Assembly: GCA_900637275.1 (NCBI GenBank)
Contig: LR134362.1
Location: 806,001 to 870,000, forward strand
Source of the DNA: [Pasteurella] aerogenes
Lineage (GTDB): Bacteria > Pseudomonadota > Gammaproteobacteria > Enterobacterales > Pasteurellaceae
Direction of reading: 5' to 3'
Length of the DNA: 64,000 bases
In this document: piece after piece, positions 49,701 through 57,681 of the stretch
How the letters are laid out: every line of letters begins with the position of its first letter
Numbering within the stretch: the first letter of the stretch is position 1
Notes under the pieces: model-generated
Told to the model about the DNA's origin: nothing
The model's database searches: none
What the model saw: only the letters and a program-made list of their open reading frames with translations
Program-made: the position numbers and the translations under genes

Positions 49701-50185
49701 CGCATTAAAGGGGTAGTGAGACGAGTGAGGGTTTTGGTGAGGGCAGTGGAGAGTTGTTGATCATCTAAGTTACTAATATTTTTTCCCAGTAGTAATCCAT
49801 AACTGGCGGCATTAATAAAGAAAGAATTCGACTTACCAATGTGTGATTTCCAGTCACCTTCTTTCAATTTATCAGAAATTAACTCATCACGTGTTTGATC
49901 ATCAGGGATACGCAATAACGCTTCTGCCAAACACATTAACGCAATGCCTTCTTCATCACCAAGGGAAAATTCTTGCATCAAGGCATCAACACCATATTGT
50001 TTTTGCTTAATCTTGCGCACTTTTTGAATTAACTCAACTGCATTTTGCGTAATTGTCTTTTCTTGCTCTGGCGTGAAAATCAGCGTTTGTTGCAAATTAT
50101 CGACGGCAATTTTTTCATCAATTCGATAGTATTGAGTAATTTCCCGACGTAAATCAGAGAGGGGATTCGCGAGTTGAAAAGTCAT
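46727..50185 (-). CDS. putA: Bifunctional proline dehydrogenase / glutamate-semialdehyde dehydrogenase, without RHH domain
   Basis: 1152 residues. Proline dehydrogenase barrel at about residues 120-460 (FVIQAYSKRCPKVIDYLI, RRLLENGANSSFVHQLVDE), aldehyde dehydrogenase at about 560-1020 (ETGGQN glutamate, SAGQRCSALR catalytic cysteine). It oxidises proline to glutamate and feeds electrons to quinones. E. coli PutA (1320 residues) begins with a ribbon-helix-helix repressor domain; here that part is absent, so put expression must be controlled otherwise. A CRP-consensus site lies 83 bp upstream. Confidence 0.95.
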   Translation of the reverse strand: MTFQLANPLSDLRREITQYYRIDEKIAVDNLQQTLIFTPEQEKTITQNAVELIQKVRKIKQKQYGVDALMQEFSLGDEEGIALMCLAEALLRIPDDQTRDELISDKLKEGDWKSHIGKSNSFFINAASYGLLLGKNISNLDDQQLSTALTKTLTRLTTPLMRLAMLRAMKILGQQFVTGTTINDALERIRKKVEKGYSFSFDMLGEAAMTMEDADRYFQDYINAIKAVGEDAKGKDIFRANSVSIKLSALHPKYYRAKYERVMNELYPRIKQLFVLANQYNISVNIDAEEASRLELSLDLVEKLLDEPELKGYRGIGFVIQAYSKRCPKVIDYLIALAREKQAYLMIRLVKGAYWDSEIKWAQTDGLNAFPLYTRKNHTDISYLACAKKLLAAQDVIYPQFATHNVQTLCTINELGKGKKFEFQCLHGMGETLYDNVAGKENFDRLVRVYAPVGTHETLLAYLVRRLLENGANSSFVHQLVDENIPAEQLVTPPWTIYASSQGLPNLAVQTADKLFSDRKNSYGFDLTNEIELAKLEQELNTSQIENAYSLLNINAQEDTSFHAPEQVVFNPATQQPLAKIQFLKTEQVESVFNAATTDEWQAKSAVEKATILRKTADLYEQNYALLMKLAVLEAGKTLPNAIGEVREAVDFLRYYAAQLEKLASLSQLAEPRGKALCISPWNFPLAIFTGQISASLAAGNVVIAKPAEQTSLIAFAAVQLFYQAGLPRSALQLVLGDGELGAELVKQPFNAVVFTGSTEVAKFINTQLAQRDDEPLLIAETGGQNVLVVDSSALPEQVVADVLSSAFDSAGQRCSALRILLLQEDIAEKIYPMLTQAMQELSIGNPQFLATDIGPVIDLEAKQRLEQHKAKMRQIAQRYVELDTPTEGHFVSPAIYQIADLSQLNQEVFGPILHIVTYQKSELSARIDEVNNKGYALTGGCHSRIRKQVDLVENRLKCGNFYVNRNIIGAVVGVQPFGGHGLSGTGPKAGGEFYLQRLTQAKRYYSEFGQASHLVHQRPIVPSITGEENSLAYLPCEVAILNGNLEQARNAADKLLSQGFSLLVEPSHPLANIADKGIRVSTELGTCQKGIYLEPLSQAQRIWLAEHSKAIFKCVDWQQEQDTLLLFDEFSRSENTTAAGGNASLMAMEEQ

Positions 50186-50267
50186 AAGACCTCCGATGAG
50201 CTTTATGTTAAAAAGTTGTTAATTAATATCATAAACCCATAACAAGTAAATGGATTTATTTCGCTTT

Positions 50268-50283
50268 TGTGAAAGGGATCACA
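50268..50283 (-). promoter_or_regulatory. CRP site upstream of putA
   Basis: TGTGA-AAGGGA-TCACA, both half-sites perfect, 83-98 bp before the putA start. Carbon-source control of proline use by cAMP-CRP fits its function. Confidence 0.65.
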
Positions 50284-50398
50284 AATAATTTTTTCGCTAT
50301 AAAGCCAGAGGTAAGGGATACAATCACATAAAGAACAGCTAAAAATAACTTCAAAAACAAAAAGATAAACATACTAAGCGAAAGTTTTATATTTAAAG

Positions 50399-50411
50399 GT
50401 GACCTTGTCAC
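50399..50411. promoter_or_regulatory. matS-like site, one position off consensus
   Basis: GTGACCTTGTCAC differs from GTGACRNYGTCAC only at the R position. It lies 435 bp from dif in the gene-free putA upstream region. Confidence 0.45.
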
Positions 50412-50845
50412 ATGAAAACTTAATGTATTTTATATGGGTTAACAAAATGTAAAAAAGCTAAATTTCCTAATTTTGCTTCTCGACATATCATAAAATATAT
50501 TTTTTTAGAAAATAACCAAACCAACGATATTTTAATTATCAGTACAATTTACCCTGATTTCTCATCAGAATTCACGTAGCGTTATCAGCATTTATTTTTA
50601 GTCTTATTTTTTCTAATCAATAAACCTAATATTTCTCATAAAAAATGACCGCACTTTAATTTAGTTCATTGAGCAAAGATTTCTTTAACTTGTATTTACA
50701 TTTCTAAGTTTGCGTTAATATTTTGTGTATTTTTACTGTGACAAGGTCTTAAATCTCTAGATTTTATCCATCTATAATAGTATTTGTTACCTGTGCATAA
50801 CTTTGTGATTTTATTACATCGTAGTTTTCACTAACCTGATAACTA

Positions 50846-50873
50846 ATTTCGCATAATGTATATTATGTTAAAT
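50846..50873. other. dif: dif site (XerCD chromosome dimer resolution site)
   Basis: XerC-side arm ATTTCGCATAA, centre TGTATA, XerD-side arm TTATGTTAAAT. The last 24 bases equal E. coli dif throughout; 25 of 28 match overall. It lies in a 1.08-kb AT-rich stretch (50186-51269) with no gene; that stretch otherwise holds the putA regulatory sites and three uptake signals. The divergent flanking genes and the surrounding matS sites fit the terminus. Confidence 0.92.
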
Positions 50874-51269
50874 ATAATAAATAAATTGTCACAAAAGTAA
50901 AATAACAAATAGCCAATATTGCTCTCTCACTAGATATTGTATGGAAAAATAAAAAAATGGCTTTGAAGCTAATTTAACAAATAATGATAATTAAGATTTA
51001 GTCAGGTAATAAACATGAAAAAATAAATAATAAAGTGCGGTGAGTTTTGATGAGGTTTTGATTGCGCTACGTGAAATCTGAATAATTTCTCAGGTAAAAA
51101 TACACTAGATTTTGCCATATAATACCAGTCTATTATTTCTGCTTTATAATGTGCTATAGTAATTATTGTATAAGTGAATTTGATGTAAATTGCAAAACTT
51201 ATAAAAAAAGCACCGCACTTTTTAATTAAACCGGCGCTATTGGTAAAATAAGAAATTAAAGGTAACAAA

Positions 51270-52115
51270 ATGAAAGTTGGTTTGGTACTGGAAGGCGGCG
51301 CTATGCGGGGATTGTTCACCGCAGGTGTTCTAGATGTTTTTTTACAAGAGCAAATTCAGGTTGATGGCATCGTTTCTGTTTCCGCTGGTGCGTTGTTTGG
51401 CGTGAATTATCCGTCAAAACAGGCTGGACGCACCTTGCGCTATAACTTGGCTTATTTGAACGATAAACGCTATATTGGACTCTCCAGTTTGTTACGTACC
51501 GGCAATATCGTCAATAAAGAATTTGCTTTTTACGAACTCCCCTTTACGCTAGATCCTTTTGATAATCAAGCCTTTAAAGCGTCGGGAATAGACTTTTTTG
51601 TCACCGTCACCAATGTGGAAACTGGACAGGCGGAATACATTAAAATTGAAGATCCCTTTGCGCAGATGGAAACCTTACGGGCGACCTCTGCCATGCCTTA
51701 TGTTTCACAATGTGTTGAAATTAATGGAAAAAAATATTTAGATGGCGGAATTTCTGATAGCATCCCGTTACATTTTTGCCAAAATTTGGGTTATGATAAA
51801 ATTATTGTGATATTAACGCGCCCATTAGATTACCGCAAAACCAAATCAACGGTGCTTTTTGCTAAATGGTTTTATCATCAATATCCTCATTTAGTCAAAG
51901 CGCTTGCTAATCGTTATTTGGAATATAATCAACGGGTTGAAGAAATTATTCAATTACAACATGAACAGAAAATTTTTGTGATTCGCCCTTCCCTTTCTTT
52001 GCCAATTCATCGTATTGAGAAAAATCCGGCAAAAATTCAAGCGATGTATGATCTTGGGGTTTCTGATGCTAAGCAAGCATTAGCTGCCTTGAAAAGCTAT
52101 TTGCAAGCGCAGTGA
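51270..52115 (+). CDS. Patatin-like phospholipase family protein (YjjU type)
   Basis: 281 residues. GLVLEGGAMRGLFTAGVLDVF is the oxyanion-hole GGxxRG region; the nucleophile serine lies in GIVSVSAGALFG (elbow S-x-S-A-G, Ser in place of the first Gly); LDGGISDSIPL supplies the catalytic Asp of the Ser-Asp dyad. Cytosolic lipid acyl hydrolase by family; physiological substrate unknown. Confidence 0.85.
   Translation: MKVGLVLEGGAMRGLFTAGVLDVFLQEQIQVDGIVSVSAGALFGVNYPSKQAGRTLRYNLAYLNDKRYIGLSSLLRTGNIVNKEFAFYELPFTLDPFDNQAFKASGIDFFVTVTNVETGQAEYIKIEDPFAQMETLRATSAMPYVSQCVEINGKKYLDGGISDSIPLHFCQNLGYDKIIVILTRPLDYRKTKSTVLFAKWFYHQYPHLVKALANRYLEYNQRVEEIIQLQHEQKIFVIRPSLSLPIHRIEKNPAKIQAMYDLGVSDAKQALAALKSYLQAQ
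51986..51993 (-). other. KOPS-like octamer pointing left
   Basis: CCCTTCCC, i.e. GGGAAGGG on the minus strand, 1.1 kb right of dif and oriented toward it. Confidence 0.35.
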
Positions 52116-52122
52116 TCGGCAT

Positions 52123-52152
52123 AAAAAAAGACCCGTTTTAAGCGGGTCTATT
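52123..52152. terminator. Bidirectional terminator
   Basis: GACCCG (52130-52135) pairs with CGGGTC (52143-52148); A-run before and TATTTAT after, between converging genes. Confidence 0.7.
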
Positions 52153-52163
52153 TATGCTGAATT

Positions 52164-53036
52164 TTAATTTTCGATAGCGCCAAATCGACCGTTTTGTACG
52201 TCGTGAATTGCTTGAATAATTTCATCACGTGAATTCATTACAAAAGGACCGTAACCAACGACAGGTTCATCAATCGGTTCGCCGGTGAGAATGACAAAAC
52301 TAGCGGCATTATTAGCTTCAATTTTAACGTCAGCACCGCCACGTTTGAAGGTCACCAATTCATTTTCACGAGCAACTCTTTCATCATTAATTTGTAGCGT
52401 TCCTTCACGTACTAAAATCAGCAAATTATGGCTTTCTGGCACGCTAAATACATAAGATTTGCCGGCATTCATTACCACATCCCACATATTCACTGGAGTA
52501 AATGTTGAGGCTTTACCTTGTGTATTTTCAAAATTACCCGCAATAATTCGCGCACTACCAGCGTCATTTGTCAAAGTGACTACTGGAATATCAGCCGCGG
52601 TAATTGCCTGATATTTTGGTTTAGTCATTTTATCTTTTGCCGGCAAATTAACCCAAAGTTGTAGCATTTCAAACATCCCGCCTTTTTCGGAAAATGCGGC
52701 GGAATGATATTCTTGGTGCATCAACCCCGCACCAGCGGTCATCCATTGTACATCACCGGTTCCGATTGTTCCGCCACCGCCATGAGAATCTTTATGTGTC
52801 ACTTCTCCTTTGTATGCAATGGTGACTGTTTCAAATCCGCGATGAGGATGCTCCCCTACGCCACGAAAATCCGATTTTTTACCACCGGTAAAATGCATCG
52901 GCGGATTGTAATCCATTAATAAAAACGGACTTAAATTTGTTGCTTGATCTTGATACGTAAACATGGAATGCACATGGAAACCATTACCGACCCAATGTTT
53001 TGGCGGTGCGCTCTGTACTTTTGCAATTTGTTTCAT
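52164..53036 (-). CDS. Pirin family protein
   Basis: 290 residues from the ATG at 53036, which has GGAG 6 bases upstream; the ATG at 53048 overlaps that ribosome site. Bicupin with the pirin metal motif HPHRGFETVTI and a later HxH/Glu set (HKDSHGGGGTIGTGDVQWMTAGAGLMHQE). Bacterial pirins include quercetinase-like dioxygenases such as YhaK/YhhW. A second, divergent pirin lies just upstream on the same strand. Confidence 0.88.
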   Translation of the reverse strand: MKQIAKVQSAPPKHWVGNGFHVHSMFTYQDQATNLSPFLLMDYNPPMHFTGGKKSDFRGVGEHPHRGFETVTIAYKGEVTHKDSHGGGGTIGTGDVQWMTAGAGLMHQEYHSAAFSEKGGMFEMLQLWVNLPAKDKMTKPKYQAITAADIPVVTLTNDAGSARIIAGNFENTQGKASTFTPVNMWDVVMNAGKSYVFSVPESHNLLILVREGTLQINDERVARENELVTFKRGGADVKIEANNAASFVILTGEPIDEPVVGYGPFVMNSRDEIIQAIHDVQNGRFGAIEN

Positions 53037-53187
53037 ATAAAGCTCCATTGTTATGTTTTCTGTATTTCGTTAACTGACATTTAGCCAACAATGTTGAGGT
53101 CTGTTGCTAAAGTAAGTTCATTATACAATTAACCAATAGATGATAAATAGGCTAAATTTGAAAATACTTTTCACTATTTTAATATAA

Positions 53188-54090
53188 TCAAGCTATTTTT
53201 GCTGGTACTTTTGGCGCCGGTAAGCGCGTTAATTGGGTTCCTTCTAGGGAAATATTACCAAAACGCGGATGCCCATTGTTCCAGTCTTCGACCGCTTGTT
53301 GTAATTTTTCGCCACTATCGGCAACAAAGTTCCACCAAATCACGGTTCGATGTGGTAGCGGTTCACCACCTAGTAACATAATGTGCGTCCCCTGTGACGC
53401 CCATAATTGCAATTGCTCATCTGCCTTGTCGCAATCGGATAACACCACCAGTTCTTCTTTTCCATAAGACACACCATTGATTTTTAATTCTCCGTTAATA
53501 ATTAAAAATCCGTATTCAAAGTGCGGTCGTTTTTCAATCGAAAATGGTTGTGCTTGTTGAAATTGCATATCGACGCCCACTAATGGGCTAAATTGCGTAG
53601 TTGGTGCTGTATGCCCAAGGTAAGTACCAGTGGTGAGAATATAATTAATCCCGTTTTCAGACCATTCCGGTAATTGCGGATAATGCTCAAAATTCGGTTT
53701 AATGTGTTGATTCATCGGTAACGCAATCCAAAGCTGCACCGCGTGTAACTGTTTTACTCCATCGGGCGTTTGTTCTGTATGGCTAATGCCATGCTCATCA
53801 CCTGTGCCGGCAGTCATTAGATTGACTTGTTTTGGCTTGATCAATTGACGATGTCCAAGACTGTCTTGATGCCATACTTCCCCTTCCAACATCCAAGTAA
53901 AGGTTTGTAAATTGGTATGTGGATGCAATCCGACTTGCATTCCTAAGGCATCTTGCGCAAATTCAGCGGGGCCGGCATGATCTAGAAAACACCAAGCGCC
54001 AATGGTTTTTCGTTTGGATTGGGGTAATAAACGCGTCACAGGAATGCCGCCGACATCTTTTATTTTTGCATTAAATTTATCAATATTCAT
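53188..54090 (-). CDS. Pirin-like protein, second copy
   Basis: 300 residues from the ATG at 54090 (AAGGAGAAAGGT just before). GLHPHTNLQTFTWMLEGEVWHQDSLGHRQLIKPKQVNLMTAGTGDEH shows the cupin metal ligands (HPH, then H and E/D). The sequence is clearly different from its neighbour, so not a recent duplication. The C-terminus has a second cupin domain. Substrate unknown. Confidence 0.82.
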   Translation of the reverse strand: MNIDKFNAKIKDVGGIPVTRLLPQSKRKTIGAWCFLDHAGPAEFAQDALGMQVGLHPHTNLQTFTWMLEGEVWHQDSLGHRQLIKPKQVNLMTAGTGDEHGISHTEQTPDGVKQLHAVQLWIALPMNQHIKPNFEHYPQLPEWSENGINYILTTGTYLGHTAPTTQFSPLVGVDMQFQQAQPFSIEKRPHFEYGFLIINGELKINGVSYGKEELVVLSDCDKADEQLQLWASQGTHIMLLGGEPLPHRTVIWWNFVADSGEKLQQAVEDWNNGHPRFGNISLEGTQLTRLPAPKVPAKIA

Positions 54091-54275
54091 ACCTTTCTCC
54101 TTAACTGCCTGTGTGATCGGTAACCGCCAAAATGAGGTTGTATGATGGCGATCATAAATTTTACCAATAGTAGAATTATAACATATTGATTTCAATAAAT
54201 ATGAATGCTCGGAGTTAAAACAATTTTTACTCATTTTTATCCGAAAGATTTGCGATTTTTATTTTTCGCTAACAA

Positions 54276-54292
54276 GAATAATTATTATTAAA
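54276..54292. promoter_or_regulatory. Weak Fur-box-like sequence upstream of the ferritin genes
   Basis: GAATAATTATTATTAAA resembles part of the Fur consensus (GATAAT repeats). Ferritin genes are iron-responsive in many bacteria. Match is partial. Confidence 0.3.
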
Positions 54293-54407
54293 ATTGCTTT
54301 GAAATTAATAAGTTAAGCTAAATTTCACTTGCGTCGGATAAAAAAGTCGATAAACTACTTGATGGGATTTATGATATTGGAACCATTAAAAAGGAAAGGA
54401 GTAAGTT

Positions 54408-54893
54408 ATGCTAAATGAAGCGATTACGAAGAAATTAAACGAACAGATTAATTTGGAATTTTATTCTTCCAACGTGTATTTACAAATGAGCGCGTGGTGT
54501 GCTAATAAGGGATTTGAAGGTGCTGCCGCTTTCTTTTTGCGTCACGCTGATGAAGAAATGGCACATATGCAAAAATTATTCGCTTATGTTAACGAAACCA
54601 GCGGTATGCCATTATTAGGTAAAATTGAAGCACCGAAACATGATTATACTTCATTAAAAGAAGTGTTTGAAATTACCTTAGCGCATGAAAAACATGTTAC
54701 CTCAAAAATCAATGAGTTAGTTGAAGTGACATTCGCCCACAAAGACCACTCTACCTTTAACTTCTTGCAATGGTATGTTGCTGAACAACATGAAGAAGAA
54801 AAATTGTTTAATAGCATTTTGGATAAATTCAATTTATTGGGAGCAGAATGCAGCGGGCTTTATTTTATCGATCGCGATTTAGCAACATTATAA
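54408..54893 (+). CDS. ftnA: Non-haem ferritin, first copy
   Basis: 161 residues. Ferroxidase ligands visible: E17 (NLEFYSSN), E50 and H53 (DEEMAH), with later Glu/Gln positions in FNFLQWYVAEQHEEEKL. Forms a 24-subunit iron storage cage with its neighbour's product. Ribosome site AGGAGT. The stop is 18 bp before the next ferritin start, so one operon. Confidence 0.95.
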   Translation: MLNEAITKKLNEQINLEFYSSNVYLQMSAWCANKGFEGAAAFFLRHADEEMAHMQKLFAYVNETSGMPLLGKIEAPKHDYTSLKEVFEITLAHEKHVTSKINELVEVTFAHKDHSTFNFLQWYVAEQHEEEKLFNSILDKFNLLGAECSGLYFIDRDLATL

Positions 54894-54911
54894 CGGATGA
54901 GGAGAATTAAA

Positions 54912-55424
54912 ATGTTATCACAAAATGTTATCAAACTTTTAAATGATCAAATGAACTTAGAATTTTATTCTTCAAATCTTTATCTGCAAATGAGTGCTTG
55001 GTGTGAGCAAAATGGTTTTGAAGGTGCTGCCAAATTCTTGGCAGAACACGCTGCAGAAGAAATGCAACATATGCGTAAATTATTTACCTATTTAAATGAA
55101 ACCGGTGCATTGGCGGTGATTAGCCAGATTGATGCGCCTCCTCATGAGTTTTCATCCTTAAAACAAGTGATTGAATTAACGTATGAACATGAAAAATTGA
55201 TCACGAGCAAAATCAATGAATTAGTTGGCAAAACCTTTGAAGAAAAAGACTATTCCGCTTTTAACTTCTTACAATGGTATGTCGCCGAACAACATGAAGA
55301 AGAAAAATTATTTAGCGGCATTATCGATAAGCTCAACTTGCTCGGTGATGATGGTAAAGGCTTATTCTTGGTAGATAAAGATTTAGGCGGTCTTGCTAAC
55401 GTAAATACGGATACCGCACAGTAA
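54912..55424 (+). CDS. Non-haem ferritin, second copy
   Basis: 170 residues from the ATG at 54912 (GAGGAG 8 bases upstream). Same ligand set as the first (NLEFYSSN, AEEMQH, NFLQWYVAEQHEEEKLFSGI). Roughly two thirds identical to the first copy by eye, with a longer C-terminus (DLGGLANVNTDTAQ). Paired ferritin genes are characteristic of Pasteurellaceae such as Haemophilus. Confidence 0.95.
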   Translation: MLSQNVIKLLNDQMNLEFYSSNLYLQMSAWCEQNGFEGAAKFLAEHAAEEMQHMRKLFTYLNETGALAVISQIDAPPHEFSSLKQVIELTYEHEKLITSKINELVGKTFEEKDYSAFNFLQWYVAEQHEEEKLFSGIIDKLNLLGDDGKGLFLVDKDLGGLANVNTDTAQ

Positions 55425-55434
55425 TCTCAATAAC

Positions 55435-55468
55435 AAAACTGCATAAGAGTAATTTTATGCAGTTTTTA
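55435..55468 (+). terminator. Terminator after the ferritin operon
   Basis: AAACTGCATAA pairs with TTATGCAGTTT (55455-55465), then TTATTTTT. Confidence 0.75.
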
Positions 55469-55475
55469 TTTTTAT

Positions 55476-55488
55476 GTGACAACGTCAC
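55476..55488. promoter_or_regulatory. matS site downstream of the ferritin genes
   Basis: GTGACAACGTCAC fits GTGACRNYGTCAC exactly (it is the reverse complement of the site at 45114). Confidence 0.75.
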
Positions 55489-55497
55489 TCAAATCTA

Positions 55498-55650
55498 CTA
55501 TTTTTCAGAAACTTCTGCATTTTCGACCGCACTTTGGGCATCCACAGATGCATTATGTTGATAAGTTTTATAAAAAAATGCGCCCATGAGGATGGTGAGC
55601 ATCAGTAGAATTTGAAGTAAGCGTTTTTTGGTCAATTTTTCTGTTGCCAT
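55498..55650 (-). CDS. Small single-pass membrane protein, 50 aa
   Basis: MATEKLTKKRLLQILLMLTILMGAFFYKTYQ, then a hydrophilic tail; AAGGA lies 7 bases upstream on the minus strand. One membrane helix with a basic N-terminus (cytosolic) and acidic outside part. Divergent from fnr; it shares the intergenic region containing the FNR box. Function unknown. Confidence 0.55.
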   Translation of the reverse strand: MATEKLTKKRLLQILLMLTILMGAFFYKTYQHNASVDAQSAVENAEVSEK

Positions 55651-55706
55651 TTTGTTCCTTTTGCAAATTAAATCTTCTTAAATTTTAGATTTAATGATAT
55701 GATTTA

Positions 55707-55720
55707 TTGAGATAGATCAA
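55707..55720 (+). promoter_or_regulatory. FNR box upstream of fnr
   Basis: TTGAG-ATAG-ATCAA matches TTGAT-N4-ATCAA at 9 of 10 positions, 48-61 bp before the start codon. Suggests autoregulation of fnr, or control of the divergent small gene. Confidence 0.6.
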
Positions 55721-55767
55721 TTTTACCTGATTTTTTTCCGATTTTACCATGTTATTTTGAGGATAGA

Positions 55768-56541
55768 ATGAATATTTTAACGTGTGAAACTCGTGTTGGT
55801 CGCCGGGTTCAATCCGGAGGTTGTGCAATTCACTGCCAAGATTGCAGTATTAGTCAACTTTGTATTCCATTTACATTGAATGAACATGAATTAGATCAAC
55901 TCGATAATATTATCGAACGCAAAAAACCTATTCAAAAGTCTCAAGTCTTATTTAAAGCCGGTGATACCTTAAATTCAATTTATGCTATTCGTTCCGGTAC
56001 AATAAAATCCTATACCATCAGTGAAACTGGAGAAGAACAAATTACCTCTTTTCATTTGCCCGGCGATTTAGTGGGTTTTGATGCTATTATGAATATGCAA
56101 CATCCAAGTTTTGCCCAAGCCTTAGAAACTGCTATGGTATGTGAAATTCCCTTCGATATTTTAGATGATTTATCCGGCAAAATGCCCAAATTACGCCAGC
56201 AAATTATGCGTTTAATGAGCAATGAAATTAAAACCGATCAAGAAATGATTTTGTTGTTATCTAAAATGAATGCCGAAGAACGTTTAGCGGCATTTATTCA
56301 AAATCTGTCCCGTCGCTACTCTGCGCGCGGATTTTCCGCTAGAGAATTCCGCCTTACGATGACCCGTGGCGATATTGGTAATTATTTGGGTTTAACCGTT
56401 GAAACCATCAGTCGTTTATTAGGACGCTTCCAAAAAATCGGACTTTTATCCGTACAAGGAAAATATATTACCATCAACGATATGCAAGGTTTATCCGATA
56501 TTGCTGGTGCCACTAAAACCGGCATTAAACCTATTGAATAA
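55768..56541 (+). CDS. fnr: Anaerobic regulator FNR
   Basis: 257 residues. GGCAIHCQDCSISQLCIPFTLNEHE-type cluster with C23, C26 and C32 plus a further Cys in the CEIPF segment: the four ligands of the oxygen-sensing iron-sulfur cluster. CRP-type beta barrel follows, and the C-terminal HTH is GDIGNYLGLTVETISRLLGRFQK with the E-SR recognition pattern of FNR. Controls anaerobic respiration genes. Confidence 0.97.
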   Translation: MNILTCETRVGRRVQSGGCAIHCQDCSISQLCIPFTLNEHELDQLDNIIERKKPIQKSQVLFKAGDTLNSIYAIRSGTIKSYTISETGEEQITSFHLPGDLVGFDAIMNMQHPSFAQALETAMVCEIPFDILDDLSGKMPKLRQQIMRLMSNEIKTDQEMILLLSKMNAEERLAAFIQNLSRRYSARGFSAREFRLTMTRGDIGNYLGLTVETISRLLGRFQKIGLLSVQGKYITINDMQGLSDIAGATKTGIKPIE

Positions 56542-56547
56542 CCACTT

Positions 56548-56570
56548 TTTCAGGGAATTTTTTCCCTGAA
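56548..56570 (+). terminator. Weak hairpin after fnr
   Basis: TTCAGGGAA pairs with TTCCCTGAA around a short T loop; no clear T-run follows, so termination would be partial. Confidence 0.4.
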
Positions 56571-56705
56571 AATAGCGGATTTTAGAGTCCTTTTCTTTTT
56601 AATTTTTGTTTCTTTTTTCCTAACCCATTGGAAAATTCTTGTTATTTTTGTCAATCTTCACTATGCTATTAACGCAGTAACAGCCGTTAAATTAAGGAGA
56701 TTGTT

Positions 56706-57629
56706 ATGAAGTTTACCAACATACTCGTTGTTCTCAATCCTGAAAATGAAAAACAATATGCACTGGCTCGTGCAGTCCGTTTGGTTAAAGAGCAAAAAAG
56801 CGATATTAAAGTTAAAATTACCACTTTTATGTCGGTGTATGACTTGTCCTATGAAATGTCGGCAATTTTGTCTTCTGAAGAACGGGAAAATATGCATCAA
56901 GGGGTTATTGAGCAACGCCAAAAAGCAGTTCAACCTTATTTAACCAAATATTACGATCCGAGCATTGAATTTGATTCCGTTGTTGTTTGGAACAGCAATG
57001 AAGCGGAAGCTATCGCCGCCGAAGTCGAAAAAACACATTATGATTTGGTGGTCAAATATACCCAAGCCGAAGAAAGCCTCGCTGCATTATTGTTCACACC
57101 GATGGACTGGCAATTATTACGCAAATGTCCGGTACCGATTATGATTGTAAAAGATGGCGATTGGAAACATCAACGTCGTATTTTAGTGGCGGTGAATGTG
57201 TCGGACGAAGAAGAACATCATGACAGTTTTAACCAAGAATTAGTGTCTCTCGGCATTGATTTAGCGGATAGTTTGGAGCGCGGCAATGTGCATTTAGTCA
57301 CAGCCTACCCGCCTACACCAATTAATATGGCAATTGATTTACCGGAATTTAATACAGCCGAATACAACAATAGCGTGCGCGGACAACATTTATTAAACAT
57401 GAAAGCCTTGCGCCAAAAATTTAGTATTGATGAAGATCATACGCATGTAAGAGAAGGTTTTCCGGAAGATGTCATCCCACAAGTGGCTGATGAATTGGGT
57501 GCGGAATTGGTGGTTTTAGGTACGATTGGGCGTACCGGCTTATCTGCCGCGTTCCTTGGTAATACCGCAGAACACGTTATCAGCAAATTAAATTGCAATT
57601 TATTGGCAATTAAACCTAGCAATAAATAA
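56706..57629 (+). CDS. uspE: Tandem universal stress protein UspE
   Basis: 307 residues with two Usp domains: NILVVLNPENEKQYALARAVRL at the start, RRILVAVNVSDEE opening the second, and the nucleotide motif GTIGRTGLSAAFLGNTAEHVISKL at the end. Position directly after fnr is conserved in gamma-proteobacteria. Preceded by AAGGAG. Confidence 0.93.
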   Translation: MKFTNILVVLNPENEKQYALARAVRLVKEQKSDIKVKITTFMSVYDLSYEMSAILSSEERENMHQGVIEQRQKAVQPYLTKYYDPSIEFDSVVVWNSNEAEAIAAEVEKTHYDLVVKYTQAEESLAALLFTPMDWQLLRKCPVPIMIVKDGDWKHQRRILVAVNVSDEEEHHDSFNQELVSLGIDLADSLERGNVHLVTAYPPTPINMAIDLPEFNTAEYNNSVRGQHLLNMKALRQKFSIDEDHTHVREGFPEDVIPQVADELGAELVVLGTIGRTGLSAAFLGNTAEHVISKLNCNLLAIKPSNK

Positions 57630-57644
57630 AAACCGATGATAGAT

Positions 57645-57675
57645 AAAAGCCGGAATTCAATTCCGGCTTTTTTAA
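57645..57675. terminator. Terminator after uspE
   Basis: AAGCCGGAA (57647-57655) pairs with TTCCGGCTT (57661-57669), then T-run; serves the converging gene too. Confidence 0.75.
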
Positions 57676-57681
57676 TGTTTG

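Noticed and set aside
51002..51319. Minus-strand open frame of 105 codons in the dif region
   Set aside because: Overlaps the patatin-like gene start, composition follows AT-rich noncoding DNA, no ribosome site.
52164..54090. Two pirin genes as a recent tandem duplication
   Set aside because: The two proteins are clearly divergent, with different metal-motif surroundings.
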